This document shows, piece by piece, positions 1-5,785 of a stretch of DNA of 7,846 nt; position 1 is the first letter of the stretch, and each line of letters opens with the position of its first letter. This stretch comes from Pseudomonadota bacterium. GTDB taxonomy: Bacteria; Pseudomonadota; Gammaproteobacteria; UBA6186; Azoamicaceae. The stretch spans positions 1 through 7,846 of the forward strand of contig JAJZUR010000071.1 in NCBI GenBank assembly GCA_021848375.1, given 5' to 3'. The notes below the pieces were generated by a model. That model did no database searches, had not been told where the DNA came from, and saw only the letters and a list, made by a program, of their open reading frames with translations. The position numbers and the translations under genes are program-made.

Positions 1-120
1 AAAGTTATGCATGTTGAAAAAAGGATTAACGACAGGCCCAGAAAAGTGTTAAAATACAGGACTCCAAAAGAGGTATTGTTTAAGTCTTTAGGCTGGTCTA
101 GTGATGCACTTCAGTATTGA
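1..120 (+). CDS. IS30-family transposase, C-terminal fragment (5' end outside window)
   Basis: Frame 1 is open from the first base to a TGA at 118-120, giving 40 codons without a start, so this is the 3' end of a gene that begins before the window. The motif INDRPRKVLKYRTPKEVLF (residues about 9-27 of the visible part) is the signature C-terminal block of IS30-family DDE transposases, in which 'NxRPRK-LG-xTPxEV' follows the catalytic glutamate. The end, DALQY, matches the usual short VAL-x-x terminus. The catalytic DDE residues lie upstream and cannot be assessed, so it is unknown whether the element is intact. Family assignment is from motif recall, not a search. Confidence 0.85.
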   Translation, partial: KVMHVEKRINDRPRKVLKYRTPKEVLFKSLGWSSDALQY

Positions 121-128
121 AGGGGCGT
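1..128 (+). mobile_element. right end of an IS30-family insertion sequence (outer boundary approximate)
   Basis: In IS30-family elements the terminal inverted repeat usually overlaps or directly follows the last transposase codons, often with a 'GCACTTCA...TTGAA' core. The same core is present here around 104-120 (gatgcacttcagtattgaa). The element therefore probably ends within about 10 bases after the stop codon. The left inverted repeat and target duplication are outside the window, so the end at 128 is an estimate, reliable to roughly 10 bases. Confidence 0.6.
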
Positions 129-438
129 GACTTAATAATTGGATACACTTTGCTATAAAATGCAAATCATTTCTTCTCACATTCACAATATCTAATTGAT
201 TAATATGATAGTGAATTTTTTTATAGGCTAAGATTTGCTCGCGAAAAAGCCAAAGTGGCTGACATAATTGTCCTTGCGAATAGGCTTCACCCCGTTGATA
301 TTCAATTAAAGGTCTAAAATAATCTTTTAATAACTCGGTTTGGGTTAGTTGCGGATTGCTAGCTTCTAGCTTATTGTCTAATGTCCCTTGTAAAGATGGT
401 GCAAGTTTCTCATCCATTTCTTCTTTCGTAGACGACAT
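88..438 (-). CDS. unrecognised protein, 3' end replaced by IS30 sequence
   Basis: A 116-residue leftward frame starts at the ATG at 436-438 with a modest purine-rich stretch (AGAGATAAAG) just upstream. I do not recognise the family. The first 35 residues are acidic, polar and probably disordered. Residues about 36-105 are richer in aromatics and hydrophobics (DYFRPLIEYQRG, LWLFREQILAYKKI) and look like a small helical domain; there is no signal peptide or membrane segment. The last ten codons (SILKCITRPA, bases 88-120) lie inside the IS30 transposase gene on the other strand, so this C-terminus is IS-derived and the original protein was probably longer. Whether the chimera is expressed or stable is unknown; it may be a pseudogene. 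Confidence 0.5.
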   Translation of the reverse strand: MSSTKEEMDEKLAPSLQGTLDNKLEASNPQLTQTELLKDYFRPLIEYQRGEAYSQGQLCQPLWLFREQILAYKKIHYHINQLDIVNVRRNDLHFIAKCIQLLSHAPSILKCITRPA

Positions 439-465
439 ACTTTATCTCTTTGATTAAAGCAAAAA

Positions 466-540
466 TTAATTCTTATTGCTTTTAAAAAAACTATTTTCAA
501 TAGCAAAGACAACATTTAAGATATCTGTCCAACACAGCAT
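466..540 (-). CDS. possible 24-residue leader ORF upstream of the IS-truncated gene
   Basis: A short leftward frame (MLCWTDILNVVFAIENSFF then KSNKN) starts at the ATG at 538-540. A full GGAGG Shine-Dalgarno lies at 550-554, nine bases upstream, which is stronger than the site of the 116-residue gene 27 bases downstream. It could be a leader peptide or a remnant of a longer gene. No family is recognised, and no promoter sits at a proper distance ahead of it: a TTGTTA/TAGAAT pair abuts the ribosome site too closely. Low confidence, based only on the ribosome binding site and position. Confidence 0.2.
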   Translation of the reverse strand: MLCWTDILNVVFAIENSFFKSNKN

Positions 541-639
541 AATAATGTTCCTCCAATTCTACCTTTAATTTCTATTTATTAACAAAATTTTTGTACTAAA
601 CTATTCCACATCTTACGAAGTGAAAGTTACTCTTATTCA

Positions 640-807
640 ATGAAAAAAACAAGCCCCTCAACAACTGAAAGTCGCATATCTTATAAAAGCGGGACAGATC
701 AGGGCTCTTTACTAAAGCGCATATTGGCATTGTGGGTGAAACGCAGAAAAGGCTGCGCTTTGTTATCAAATTATCTGCCAGTTTCTTATTACGGGCATTT
801 GAGCTAA
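640..807 (+). CDS. possible 55-residue basic small protein, weak candidate
   Basis: An ATG at 640 opens 55 codons to a TAA at 805-807. The product starts with MKKTSPSTTESR, continues through a basic amphipathic stretch (LLKRILALWVKRRKG, residues about 24-38) and ends with a hydrophobic-aromatic tail. The last 42 bases overlap the 3' end of the convergent ATPase gene. No good Shine-Dalgarno precedes the start (only a GTGAAAG about 12 bases away) and the promoter match is poor. It fills an otherwise empty spacer, which is the main reason to list it; it may well be chance. Confidence 0.17.
   Translation: MKKTSPSTTESRISYKSGTDQGSLLKRILALWVKRRKGCALLSNYLPVSYYGHLS
738..761 (-). terminator. hairpin just after the ATPase stop, weak terminator candidate
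   Basis: On the minus strand, CGCAG CCTTTT CTGCG forms a 5-bp GC-rich stem, extendable by a G-T and two A-T pairs, starting about 9 bases past the ATPase stop codon. It is followed by only TTTC before GC-rich sequence, so the U-tract is poor. Position and stem favour a terminator or a 3'-end stabiliser; the short T-run argues against efficient intrinsic termination. Confidence 0.3.
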
Positions 808-1929
808 ATCTAAATTGGCAAGAAAATTAACCAAATTCCTGACTTTAACGCCATTCATAAAATCTTTCTCTCTGCTTAATTCATTAACCAATTGATATTG
901 ATGTGGAATTCTAATATACTGTTGAAAGTGAGCAAACGCTTTACTGATTTCTGTCTCACTGGTTTTGATTTCAAAAGCTGCAAATGGTTGTTTATCAATT
1001 GTAATTAAAAAATCGATTTCGAGGCCGTCTTTGGTTCTCATATAAAATAATTCTGCTGATTTACCCTGTGTATCTTCAAAAAAATGACACGCCTTCTTTA
1101 ATGCACAAGCAACTAGGTTTTCTAATCGCATTCCAGGTTTATCTACCACTCTTCCATTATCAAAAAAATAACATTTAGGCTCTTTAAGTAGCGCTCGTGC
1201 AATATTCTTATGATAGGGAGGTACCAGAAATATAGCGTATAAGTTTTCTAATAAGCGCATCCATTCTTTTATGGTTTTAGGGTCAACTTCCAAATCGCGC
1301 GCTATATTTGCAAATGCAATATTAGAACCTACACGAGTAGCCAAGATAGCGATCAGAGTTTCAATGGATTTAAGTGATTTAACCGTTTTTAAATCGAGTA
1401 AATCTTGCTTTAAGATAATATCTAAGTGCGTTCTTTGCCATCTACGATAATAAGTCTCATCTTCCTTAATATAGGGTTCGGGAAAACCACCAACTACCAT
1501 TAATTTATTAAATGACTCTTCCGGCTTTTCTTTCCAAATAATCATGGCTTCTCGGATATCAATTGGATGCAACCTAAATGGAAAATAGCGACCAGCTAAT
1601 GAATCTCCCACTTTTGAGTAAGACTCTAAATTTGCACTTCCCGTCACAACGATATTGGGTTTATTTTGCTCTCTATCATAAATGCCTTTTAACCAACGTT
1701 TCCATTCTGACATCTTATGTATTTCATCAAAAATGACTAAATCAACATCGCGACGCCAACTTTTTTCTTTAATAAGAATCCTATCTTCTAAGTAATCATA
1801 ATTCATGTATTCAAAATGAGTCTTCAGGTTCTTAGACAAAGTGGTTTTACCCACCTGGCGTGGGCCACTAATCAATACAATTTTTTTATCTAAATCAGCC
1901 AGAACTGATGATTTGATATATCTGTCCAT
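766..1929 (-). CDS. AAA_14/DUF4143 ATP-binding protein
   Basis: This 387-residue protein has the two-part layout of the widespread bacterial and archaeal AAA_14 plus DUF4143 family. The N-terminal ATPase carries Walker A GPRQVGKT (22-29), Walker B LVIFDE (64-69), a sensor-like VVTGSAN (94-100) and the AGRYFPFRLHPI block (112-123). GGFPEPY (147-153) leads to the linker. Residues about 190-235 form the winged-helix region of DUF4143, and a PD-(D/E)XK-like core follows (EID at 304-306, EIK at 320-322). All ATPase motifs look intact and length is typical. The start is ATG with AAGGG a few bases upstream. The family has no settled function; members are common in accessory DNA and vary greatly between strains. 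It is monocistronic here, next to a toxin-antitoxin pair on the opposite strand. Confidence 0.9.
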   Translation of the reverse strand: MDRYIKSSVLADLDKKIVLISGPRQVGKTTLSKNLKTHFEYMNYDYLEDRILIKEKSWRRDVDLVIFDEIHKMSEWKRWLKGIYDREQNKPNIVVTGSANLESYSKVGDSLAGRYFPFRLHPIDIREAMIIWKEKPEESFNKLMVVGGFPEPYIKEDETYYRRWQRTHLDIILKQDLLDLKTVKSLKSIETLIAILATRVGSNIAFANIARDLEVDPKTIKEWMRLLENLYAIFLVPPYHKNIARALLKEPKCYFFDNGRVVDKPGMRLENLVACALKKACHFFEDTQGKSAELFYMRTKDGLEIDFLITIDKQPFAAFEIKTSETEISKAFAHFQQYIRIPHQYQLVNELSREKDFMNGVKVRNLVNFLANLDLAQMPVIRNWQII

Positions 1930-1964
1930 ACCACCCTTGATTCGACTAAACAGGAGCCTATTCC

Positions 1965-1993
1965 ATTATAGTCGTGACCAAACCGGAATTCAA
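1965..1993 (-). promoter_or_regulatory. sigma-70-type promoter of the ATPase gene
   Basis: Read on the minus strand, TTGAAT (1988-1993) and a perfect TATAAT (1965-1970) are separated by exactly 17 bases. Transcription would start near 1958, leaving a leader of about 30 bases with the AAGGG ribosome site before the ATG at 1929. This is the best promoter match in the window. Confidence 0.65.
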
Positions 1994-2006
1994 TCCCTAA
2001 TGGTCA
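1975..2006. promoter_or_regulatory. inverted repeat spanning the -35 region of the ATPase promoter
   Basis: TGACCA (1975-1980) and TGGTCA (2001-2006) are perfect inverted copies, 20 bases apart, bracketing the -35 box at 1988-1993. Placement suggests a regulator or operator site. Six-base arms with a long spacer can occur by chance, so this is a candidate only. Confidence 0.3.
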
Positions 2007-2046
2007 AAAATCAGCTTTGACAATAATGGCTCAATCCAATGTATCT

Positions 2047-2093
2047 CCCTCTTCCAATGTTGGGAGAGGGTGCCCCGAAGGGGCGGGTGAGGG
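2047..2093. repeat. GC-rich double-hairpin element of REP-like type
   Basis: Two adjacent palindromes stand out from AT-rich surroundings. At 2047-2070, CCCTCTTCCAA faces TTGGGAGAGGG, an 11-bp stem with one G-T pair and a very tight turn. At 2072-2084, GCCCC GAA GGGGC forms a perfect 5-bp stem with a 3-base loop, followed by GGGTGAGGG (2085-2093). On the minus strand this reads as the 'CCCTCACCCGCCCC...CACCCTCTCCC' pattern that I recall from dispersed extragenic repeats in many proteobacterial genomes. Neither hairpin has a T-tract, so it is not a standard terminator. Copy number in this genome cannot be judged from one window. Confidence 0.6.
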
Positions 2094-2152
2094 TTAATTG
2101 CCTAACAATCATAGTCCGCGTAAATATTCAGTACATCAAATTCTTTTAAAAA

Positions 2153-2165
2153 ACCAAAATTTGGT
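2153..2165. promoter_or_regulatory. palindromic operator candidate of the toxin-antitoxin operon
   Basis: ACCAAA-A-TTTGGT is a perfect inverted repeat around a single central base, 42 bases ahead of the antitoxin start. Its right half overlaps the candidate -35 box TTGGTG (2161-2166). A further half-site, TTGGT, recurs at 2173-2177, twelve bases on. Antitoxins of this class normally repress their own operon by binding such palindromes, so this is the most likely operator. Confidence 0.45.
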
Positions 2166-2189
2166 GCTATTATTGGTTCTAAATACTAT
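2161..2189 (+). promoter_or_regulatory. promoter candidate of the toxin-antitoxin operon
   Basis: TTGGTG (2161-2166) and TACTAT (2184-2189) are 17 bases apart, directly upstream of the AGGAG ribosome site at 2197-2201. Each box matches only 3-4 of 6 consensus bases, but spacing and position are right. Transcription would begin near 2196, which leaves little room before the AGGAG, so the exact start is uncertain. Confidence 0.4.
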
Positions 2190-2207
2190 CTTTAAAAGGA
2201 GACAGTT

Positions 2208-2459
2208 ATGCAGCACATTTTGTCTGATTATTCATCCAGTATAACAGAATTAAAGCGAAATCCGCATGTGTTATTAGATAAAGCGCAAGGTAATCCGGTT
2301 GCCATCTTAAATCACAACAAACCCATCGCCTATTTAATACCTGCTGATACTTATGAGGCGATCCTAGATTTATTAGAAGAAAAGAAATTGGTGGAAATCG
2401 CAGTATCCCGCGCCAACGAATATTCAAAAGCCATCGATGTTAAATTAAATGACCTATAA
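2208..2459 (+). CDS. type II antitoxin, Phd/YefM (RelB/StbD-like)
   Basis: This 83-residue protein is the antitoxin of a RelE-type module: it would bind and neutralise the toxin encoded next and repress the shared promoter. Its N-terminal half has the Phd/YefM/StbD pattern: SITELKRNP (about residues 12-20), an acidic-basic helix, then AILNHNKPIAYLIPADTYE (about 32-50), where the 'AILN-x-x-P-x-x-Y-x-x-P' strand is characteristic. The C-terminal part (LLEEKKLVEIAVSRA and on) is the charged region that usually wraps the toxin. Length is normal. The ATG has a clear AGGAG six bases upstream (2197-2201). The frame overlaps the toxin start by 11 bases, which ensures coupled production. The fold differs from the ribbon-helix-helix RelB of E. 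coli K-12, although the paired toxin is RelE-like. Confidence 0.88.
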   Translation: MQHILSDYSSSITELKRNPHVLLDKAQGNPVAILNHNKPIAYLIPADTYEAILDLLEEKKLVEIAVSRANEYSKAIDVKLNDL

Positions 2460-2733
2460 ACTAAAATTTCTGCCGATTGCTTTAAAGGAATGGAAAAAAC
2501 TCGGCGAAGTCATTAAATCACAATTTAAAAAGAAGCTGCAAGAACGGTTGGAAAACCCCCGGATCGCCTCTGCTGCGCTGAGTGGATTAAAAGATCATTA
2601 TAAAATTAAATTACGAAACTCAGGCTATAGACTTGTCTATAAGGTTGAAGACAAAGAAATCTGCATCATCGTCGTCGCTGTTGCCAAACGTGATAAAGGA
2701 TACGTTTATAGCTTGGTTGATAAAAGAAAATAA
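2449..2733 (+). CDS. relE: RelE-family mRNA interferase toxin
   Basis: This 94-residue protein belongs to the RelE family, whose members enter the ribosomal A site and cleave mRNA when the antitoxin is degraded. It aligns from memory with E. coli RelE without gaps in the key parts: FLPIALKEWKKLG at the start, NPRIASAALSGLKDHYKIKLR in the middle, SGYRLVY and VAKRDKGYVYS near the end. The residues known to matter for catalysis in E. coli RelE are all present at the same numbers: K52, K54, R61, R81 and Y87. The toxin is therefore predicted to be active. It has no ribosome site of its own; the ATG lies inside the antitoxin's last codons, so translation should depend on the upstream gene. It ends 37 bases from the convergent efflux gene. 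Confidence 0.93.
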   Translation: MTYKLKFLPIALKEWKKLGEVIKSQFKKKLQERLENPRIASAALSGLKDHYKIKLRNSGYRLVYKVEDKEICIIVVAVAKRDKGYVYSLVDKRK

Positions 2734-2770
2734 GTAATTTACCCCAATGTCTGGCCCATTGTTGCTACAA

Positions 2771-5700
2771 TTAGGCTGCTAAAGAATTTTTTTGTAGTTT
2801 AGCAATAATAGAATACGCAACTGGCACCACAAATAATGAAAATACGGTGCCCATGAGCATGCCGCCGATGATCACCCAGCCAATGTCTTTTCTCGCAACA
2901 GCGCCTGCGCCTACGCTAAAGATTAAAGGAATAGCCCCACAAACCATTGCCAGCGTCGTCATTAATACCGGCCGCAATCGAGCGGAAGCTGCCATTAAGA
3001 CGGCATCCATTAACGCCATCCCTTCTGCACGTAAACGATTAGCAAAGTCGACAATTAAGATGCCATGTTTGGTGATAAGGCCAATTAATGTCACAAGACC
3101 AATAGAGGTATAAGCATTATTACTGCCCCCAATAAAATTCACAGCCCATACCGCGCCCGTCACTGAGAGCGGAACTGTGAGCAGCACCACAAAGGGGTGG
3201 ACAAAACTTTCAAATAACGCAGAAAGCACGAGATAAATAAACGCCAAAGCTAAACCATAGGTGATCCACATGGCAGCCTTTGCTTCTTTGTATTGCTCAA
3301 CTTTACCGCCATACCGATATTGCGCATCGGGCGGCAAATATTTTTTGACGATGGGATCAAGTTCTGTTATGGCTTGATCTAAAGATTTGCCGGGCTGCAA
3401 TGATACATTGATGCCGCCGCCACGCAGCCGATCATAATGCTTAATTTCGTTTGGCTCTTGCACTTCTTTTAGGGTAACAAGACTGCCTAAAGGCACCCAT
3501 TGTCCCGCTAACGCAGGAACAAAATAAGAATTCAGGTTATTTATTTCTGAACGATATTCTAGCGGCGCTCGCACTTCAATATCGTAATCTAAACCTTGAA
3601 AATTGAAATCCCCTGCTTTTCGGCCAGATAAAAAGGTATATAGCGTATCTTCAATCGCATCTACCGTGACGCCCAATTCCGCAGCTAAATCCCTATCGAC
3701 GGTGACTCTTAGGCGCGGTTTTTCGATGGCTTGATCGCTATTGATGCCATCAAAGCCCGGCACTTTTCTCGCTTCGTTCATGATGTCATTTAGGGCTTTC
3801 ACCAACGTTTGATGCGAACCCGCATATTGGATCAAAATTTTAAACGCGTCATCTCCCCCCATGCCGGATGCTTCATTGATCCCAACCATTGGACCCACAA
3901 TGCTATTTAATTGCGATCGTAACGTATTGGTTATCTCAAAACTAGAACGTGATCGATCAGCATTGGGTTTTAAGATCAAAAACCACCACATAAATTGATC
4001 CTCAAATACCCCCGTCAATACCCGTTTGCCTTCTGGAACCGTTTTTAGGATGGATTCAACTTTGTTAAACCAGTCTTTACGGAGATTTTCGGGCACCGTA
4101 TTGGTCGACATGAGATAGCCGGTGATATAACCTTCGTCTTCCGTTGGGATCAATTCCGAAGGTAGGCGCTGAAATCCATAGATCCCAAACCCCGCAATAA
4201 AAACCAATAAAAAACAAATCTTGATGGGATGTTGTAAGGTTATTCCCAACCAACCTTTATAATGCCCCGCTAAATTTTCCCAAAACAATACTTTTTTGGC
4301 ATGCTTCAAGAACTTTCCCCCTAACGCTGGGGTTAATGTTAAAGCCACAAACCCTGAAATAATCACACTGCCCGCAAGTGTCCACGCAAATTCCCGAAAT
4401 AACACCGCGGATTCGTCGACCTGAAACAGTAAGGGTAGATAAACCGCCGCTAACGTAATGGTCATCACAATGACGGCAAAGCTTATCTCTTTCATGCTCA
4501 TTAGGGCGGCTTGAAACCCTGAAAGACCTTCTTCCATATGTCGATAGATATTTTCAACTACCACGATAGCATCGTCGACGACTAATCCTACAGCTAAAAC
4601 CAGTGCAAGCAACGTCACTGGATTAATACTAAAGCCAAGTAACCACATCAACGCAAAAGAACCGACCAAACACAACGGTACGGTAATCATTGGTAATACG
4701 GCTGCCCGTACGGAAGCTAAAGAGAGCATGATAATAATACCCACCAGCACAATCGCTTCCCATAAGGTATGGCGCATTTCATCAAAAGACGCTGCAAAGG
4801 CACTGGTGGCATCGAACATCACTCTCGCTTTCATGGTGGGCGGCATCGTTTTTTGTAAGCCATTGACAAATTGATGTAATCGGTTTGCAACTTCAAGCGG
4901 ATTCGCTTGAGGCTTGGCGAGGATCCCAAGCCCAACCATTTCTTGTCCATCTTCACGAATTTTTAAATTGGTCGGCTTTTCATCAACCACCACAGTTGCA
5001 ACATTACCCACAGTCACTCGACCAGAGGGCTTCATTTTGACGGTCACATTGGCAAAATCTTCAGGTTTTTCCACCATGGCCGACAATACAACCGATTCCT
5101 TGGCAGTTGCGCCCTCAATTTCTCCCGCGGAAGCAAAACTTTTTTCGTGTTTTAAAGCATCAACGACTTCCTTGATGGTTATACTGTGCTCGGCTAATAA
5201 GGCGGGATCTGGCATTACGGAAACTTTATATAATTTGTTCCCAAAATGCGTTACTTGCGCAACGCCTTCAATGAGCCGCAAGCGATCTTCAACTGAGCGT
5301 CGAATATAATCGGATAATTCAGGAAGGCTACGCGTATTATCCTCAAATTTTAAATATGCAATTTCATTCCTATTTTCCCCCTGCTCATTAATTTCAGGGC
5401 GTTTAACCGATTCTGGCAGCGTGCTTAAACTGGAAAATACCCGATCGCGGATCTGACCCAACGCTTTATTATTATCAACCCCCGGCTTAAATTTAACGAC
5501 AATCTGGCTTTGACTATCGTAACTGCTGGAATTCATTTTTTTAACGCCATCGATGCCAGAGAGCACATCTTCTAATGGTTTGGTGACTTGCTGTTCGACA
5601 ACCGCAGCGTTCGCCCCAGGAAAGGCGGTCGTAATGGTGACTTCATTTTGCGCAACATTAGGTTTATGGCGCAGATCTAAAAGATGATAAGCAACCAATC

Positions 5701-5773
5701 CCATAATCAGCAACACAATATTGATGGCCGTTGCCATCACTGGACGACGGACAAAAACTTCAGAAAACTGCAT
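2771..5773 (-). CDS. RND multidrug efflux permease, HAE1 (AcrB-like) family
   Basis: This is the inner-membrane proton-driven pump of a tripartite RND exporter, likely for drugs, dyes, detergents or host-derived amphiphiles. The preferred start is the ATG at 5771-5773, with AGGAG seven bases upstream (5781-5785), giving 1000 residues; an in-frame TTG six codons earlier lacks support. N-terminal SEVFVRRPVMAT opens TM1 (about 10-30). Two large periplasmic loops (about 31-335 and 536-832) separate TM1 from TM2-7 and TM7 from TM8-12. The proton-relay residues of AcrB are conserved: D400 and D401 (GLVVDDAIVVVEN), K902 (LITKHGILIVDF), R932 and T939 (ARLRPVLMTT). The frame is complete and the length is slightly short for the family (about 1030-1050). 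It is translationally coupled to the adaptor gene by a TAATG overlap. Substrate cannot be read from sequence. Confidence 0.93.
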   Translation of the reverse strand: MQFSEVFVRRPVMATAINIVLLIMGLVAYHLLDLRHKPNVAQNEVTITTAFPGANAAVVEQQVTKPLEDVLSGIDGVKKMNSSSYDSQSQIVVKFKPGVDNNKALGQIRDRVFSSLSTLPESVKRPEINEQGENRNEIAYLKFEDNTRSLPELSDYIRRSVEDRLRLIEGVAQVTHFGNKLYKVSVMPDPALLAEHSITIKEVVDALKHEKSFASAGEIEGATAKESVVLSAMVEKPEDFANVTVKMKPSGRVTVGNVATVVVDEKPTNLKIREDGQEMVGLGILAKPQANPLEVANRLHQFVNGLQKTMPPTMKARVMFDATSAFAASFDEMRHTLWEAIVLVGIIIMLSLASVRAAVLPMITVPLCLVGSFALMWLLGFSINPVTLLALVLAVGLVVDDAIVVVENIYRHMEEGLSGFQAALMSMKEISFAVIVMTITLAAVYLPLLFQVDESAVLFREFAWTLAGSVIISGFVALTLTPALGGKFLKHAKKVLFWENLAGHYKGWLGITLQHPIKICFLLVFIAGFGIYGFQRLPSELIPTEDEGYITGYLMSTNTVPENLRKDWFNKVESILKTVPEGKRVLTGVFEDQFMWWFLILKPNADRSRSSFEITNTLRSQLNSIVGPMVGINEASGMGGDDAFKILIQYAGSHQTLVKALNDIMNEARKVPGFDGINSDQAIEKPRLRVTVDRDLAAELGVTVDAIEDTLYTFLSGRKAGDFNFQGLDYDIEVRAPLEYRSEINNLNSYFVPALAGQWVPLGSLVTLKEVQEPNEIKHYDRLRGGGINVSLQPGKSLDQAITELDPIVKKYLPPDAQYRYGGKVEQYKEAKAAMWITYGLALAFIYLVLSALFESFVHPFVVLLTVPLSVTGAVWAVNFIGGSNNAYTSIGLVTLIGLITKHGILIVDFANRLRAEGMALMDAVLMAASARLRPVLMTTLAMVCGAIPLIFSVGAGAVARKDIGWVIIGGMLMGTVFSLFVVPVAYSIIAKLQKNSLAA

Positions 5774-5785
5774 TACCAGTCTCCT
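5771..5785 (-). promoter_or_regulatory. ribosome binding site and TAATG coupling junction of adaptor and permease
   Basis: On the minus strand AGGAG (5781-5785) lies seven bases before the permease ATG, within the adaptor's last codons, and the adaptor stop TAA shares its final A with the permease ATG. This decides the permease start and predicts re-initiation by the same ribosomes, keeping subunit amounts in step. Confidence 0.75.

Larger units (their letters stand above)
439..765. other. AT-rich intergenic spacer, no firm gene
   Basis: About 330 bases separate the IS-truncated gene from the stop of the ATPase gene. The left part (439-600) is very AT-rich with homopolymer runs and presumably holds the promoter of the leftward gene at 88-438. 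The right part holds a weak small ORF on the plus strand and a hairpin just past the ATPase stop; both are listed separately. I see no RNA gene, tandem repeat or mobile-element end here. Confidence 0.5.

Noticed and set aside
2017..2045. TTGACA at 2017-2022 as a rightward promoter
   Set aside because: The -35 box is perfect but no -10 box occurs 16-18 bases downstream, and no gene starts nearby before the hairpin repeat.
2206..2427. Leftward open frame of 73 codons antisense to the antitoxin gene
   Set aside because: It lies entirely within the well-supported antitoxin gene, has no ribosome site and reads as low-complexity antisense; the antitoxin explains the sequence.
766..2733. ATPase plus toxin-antitoxin genes as one new defence system
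   Set aside because: The genes face apart, have separate promoters and a repeat between them, and each is a familiar stand-alone family; nothing in the sequence shows they act together.
2745..2761. CAATG...CATTG hairpin between the convergent toxin and permease genes as a bidirectional terminator
   Set aside because: Only a 5-bp AT-containing stem with a 7-base loop and no T-tract on either strand; too weak to call.
2847..3113. Rightward open frame inside the permease gene
   Set aside because: Antisense shadow of the transmembrane-coding region of the permease, with repetitive proline, alanine and isoleucine content and no ribosome site.
4914..5309. Rightward open frame of 131 codons inside the permease gene
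   Set aside because: Serine- and threonine-rich antisense shadow of a periplasmic domain whose coding sense is certain.
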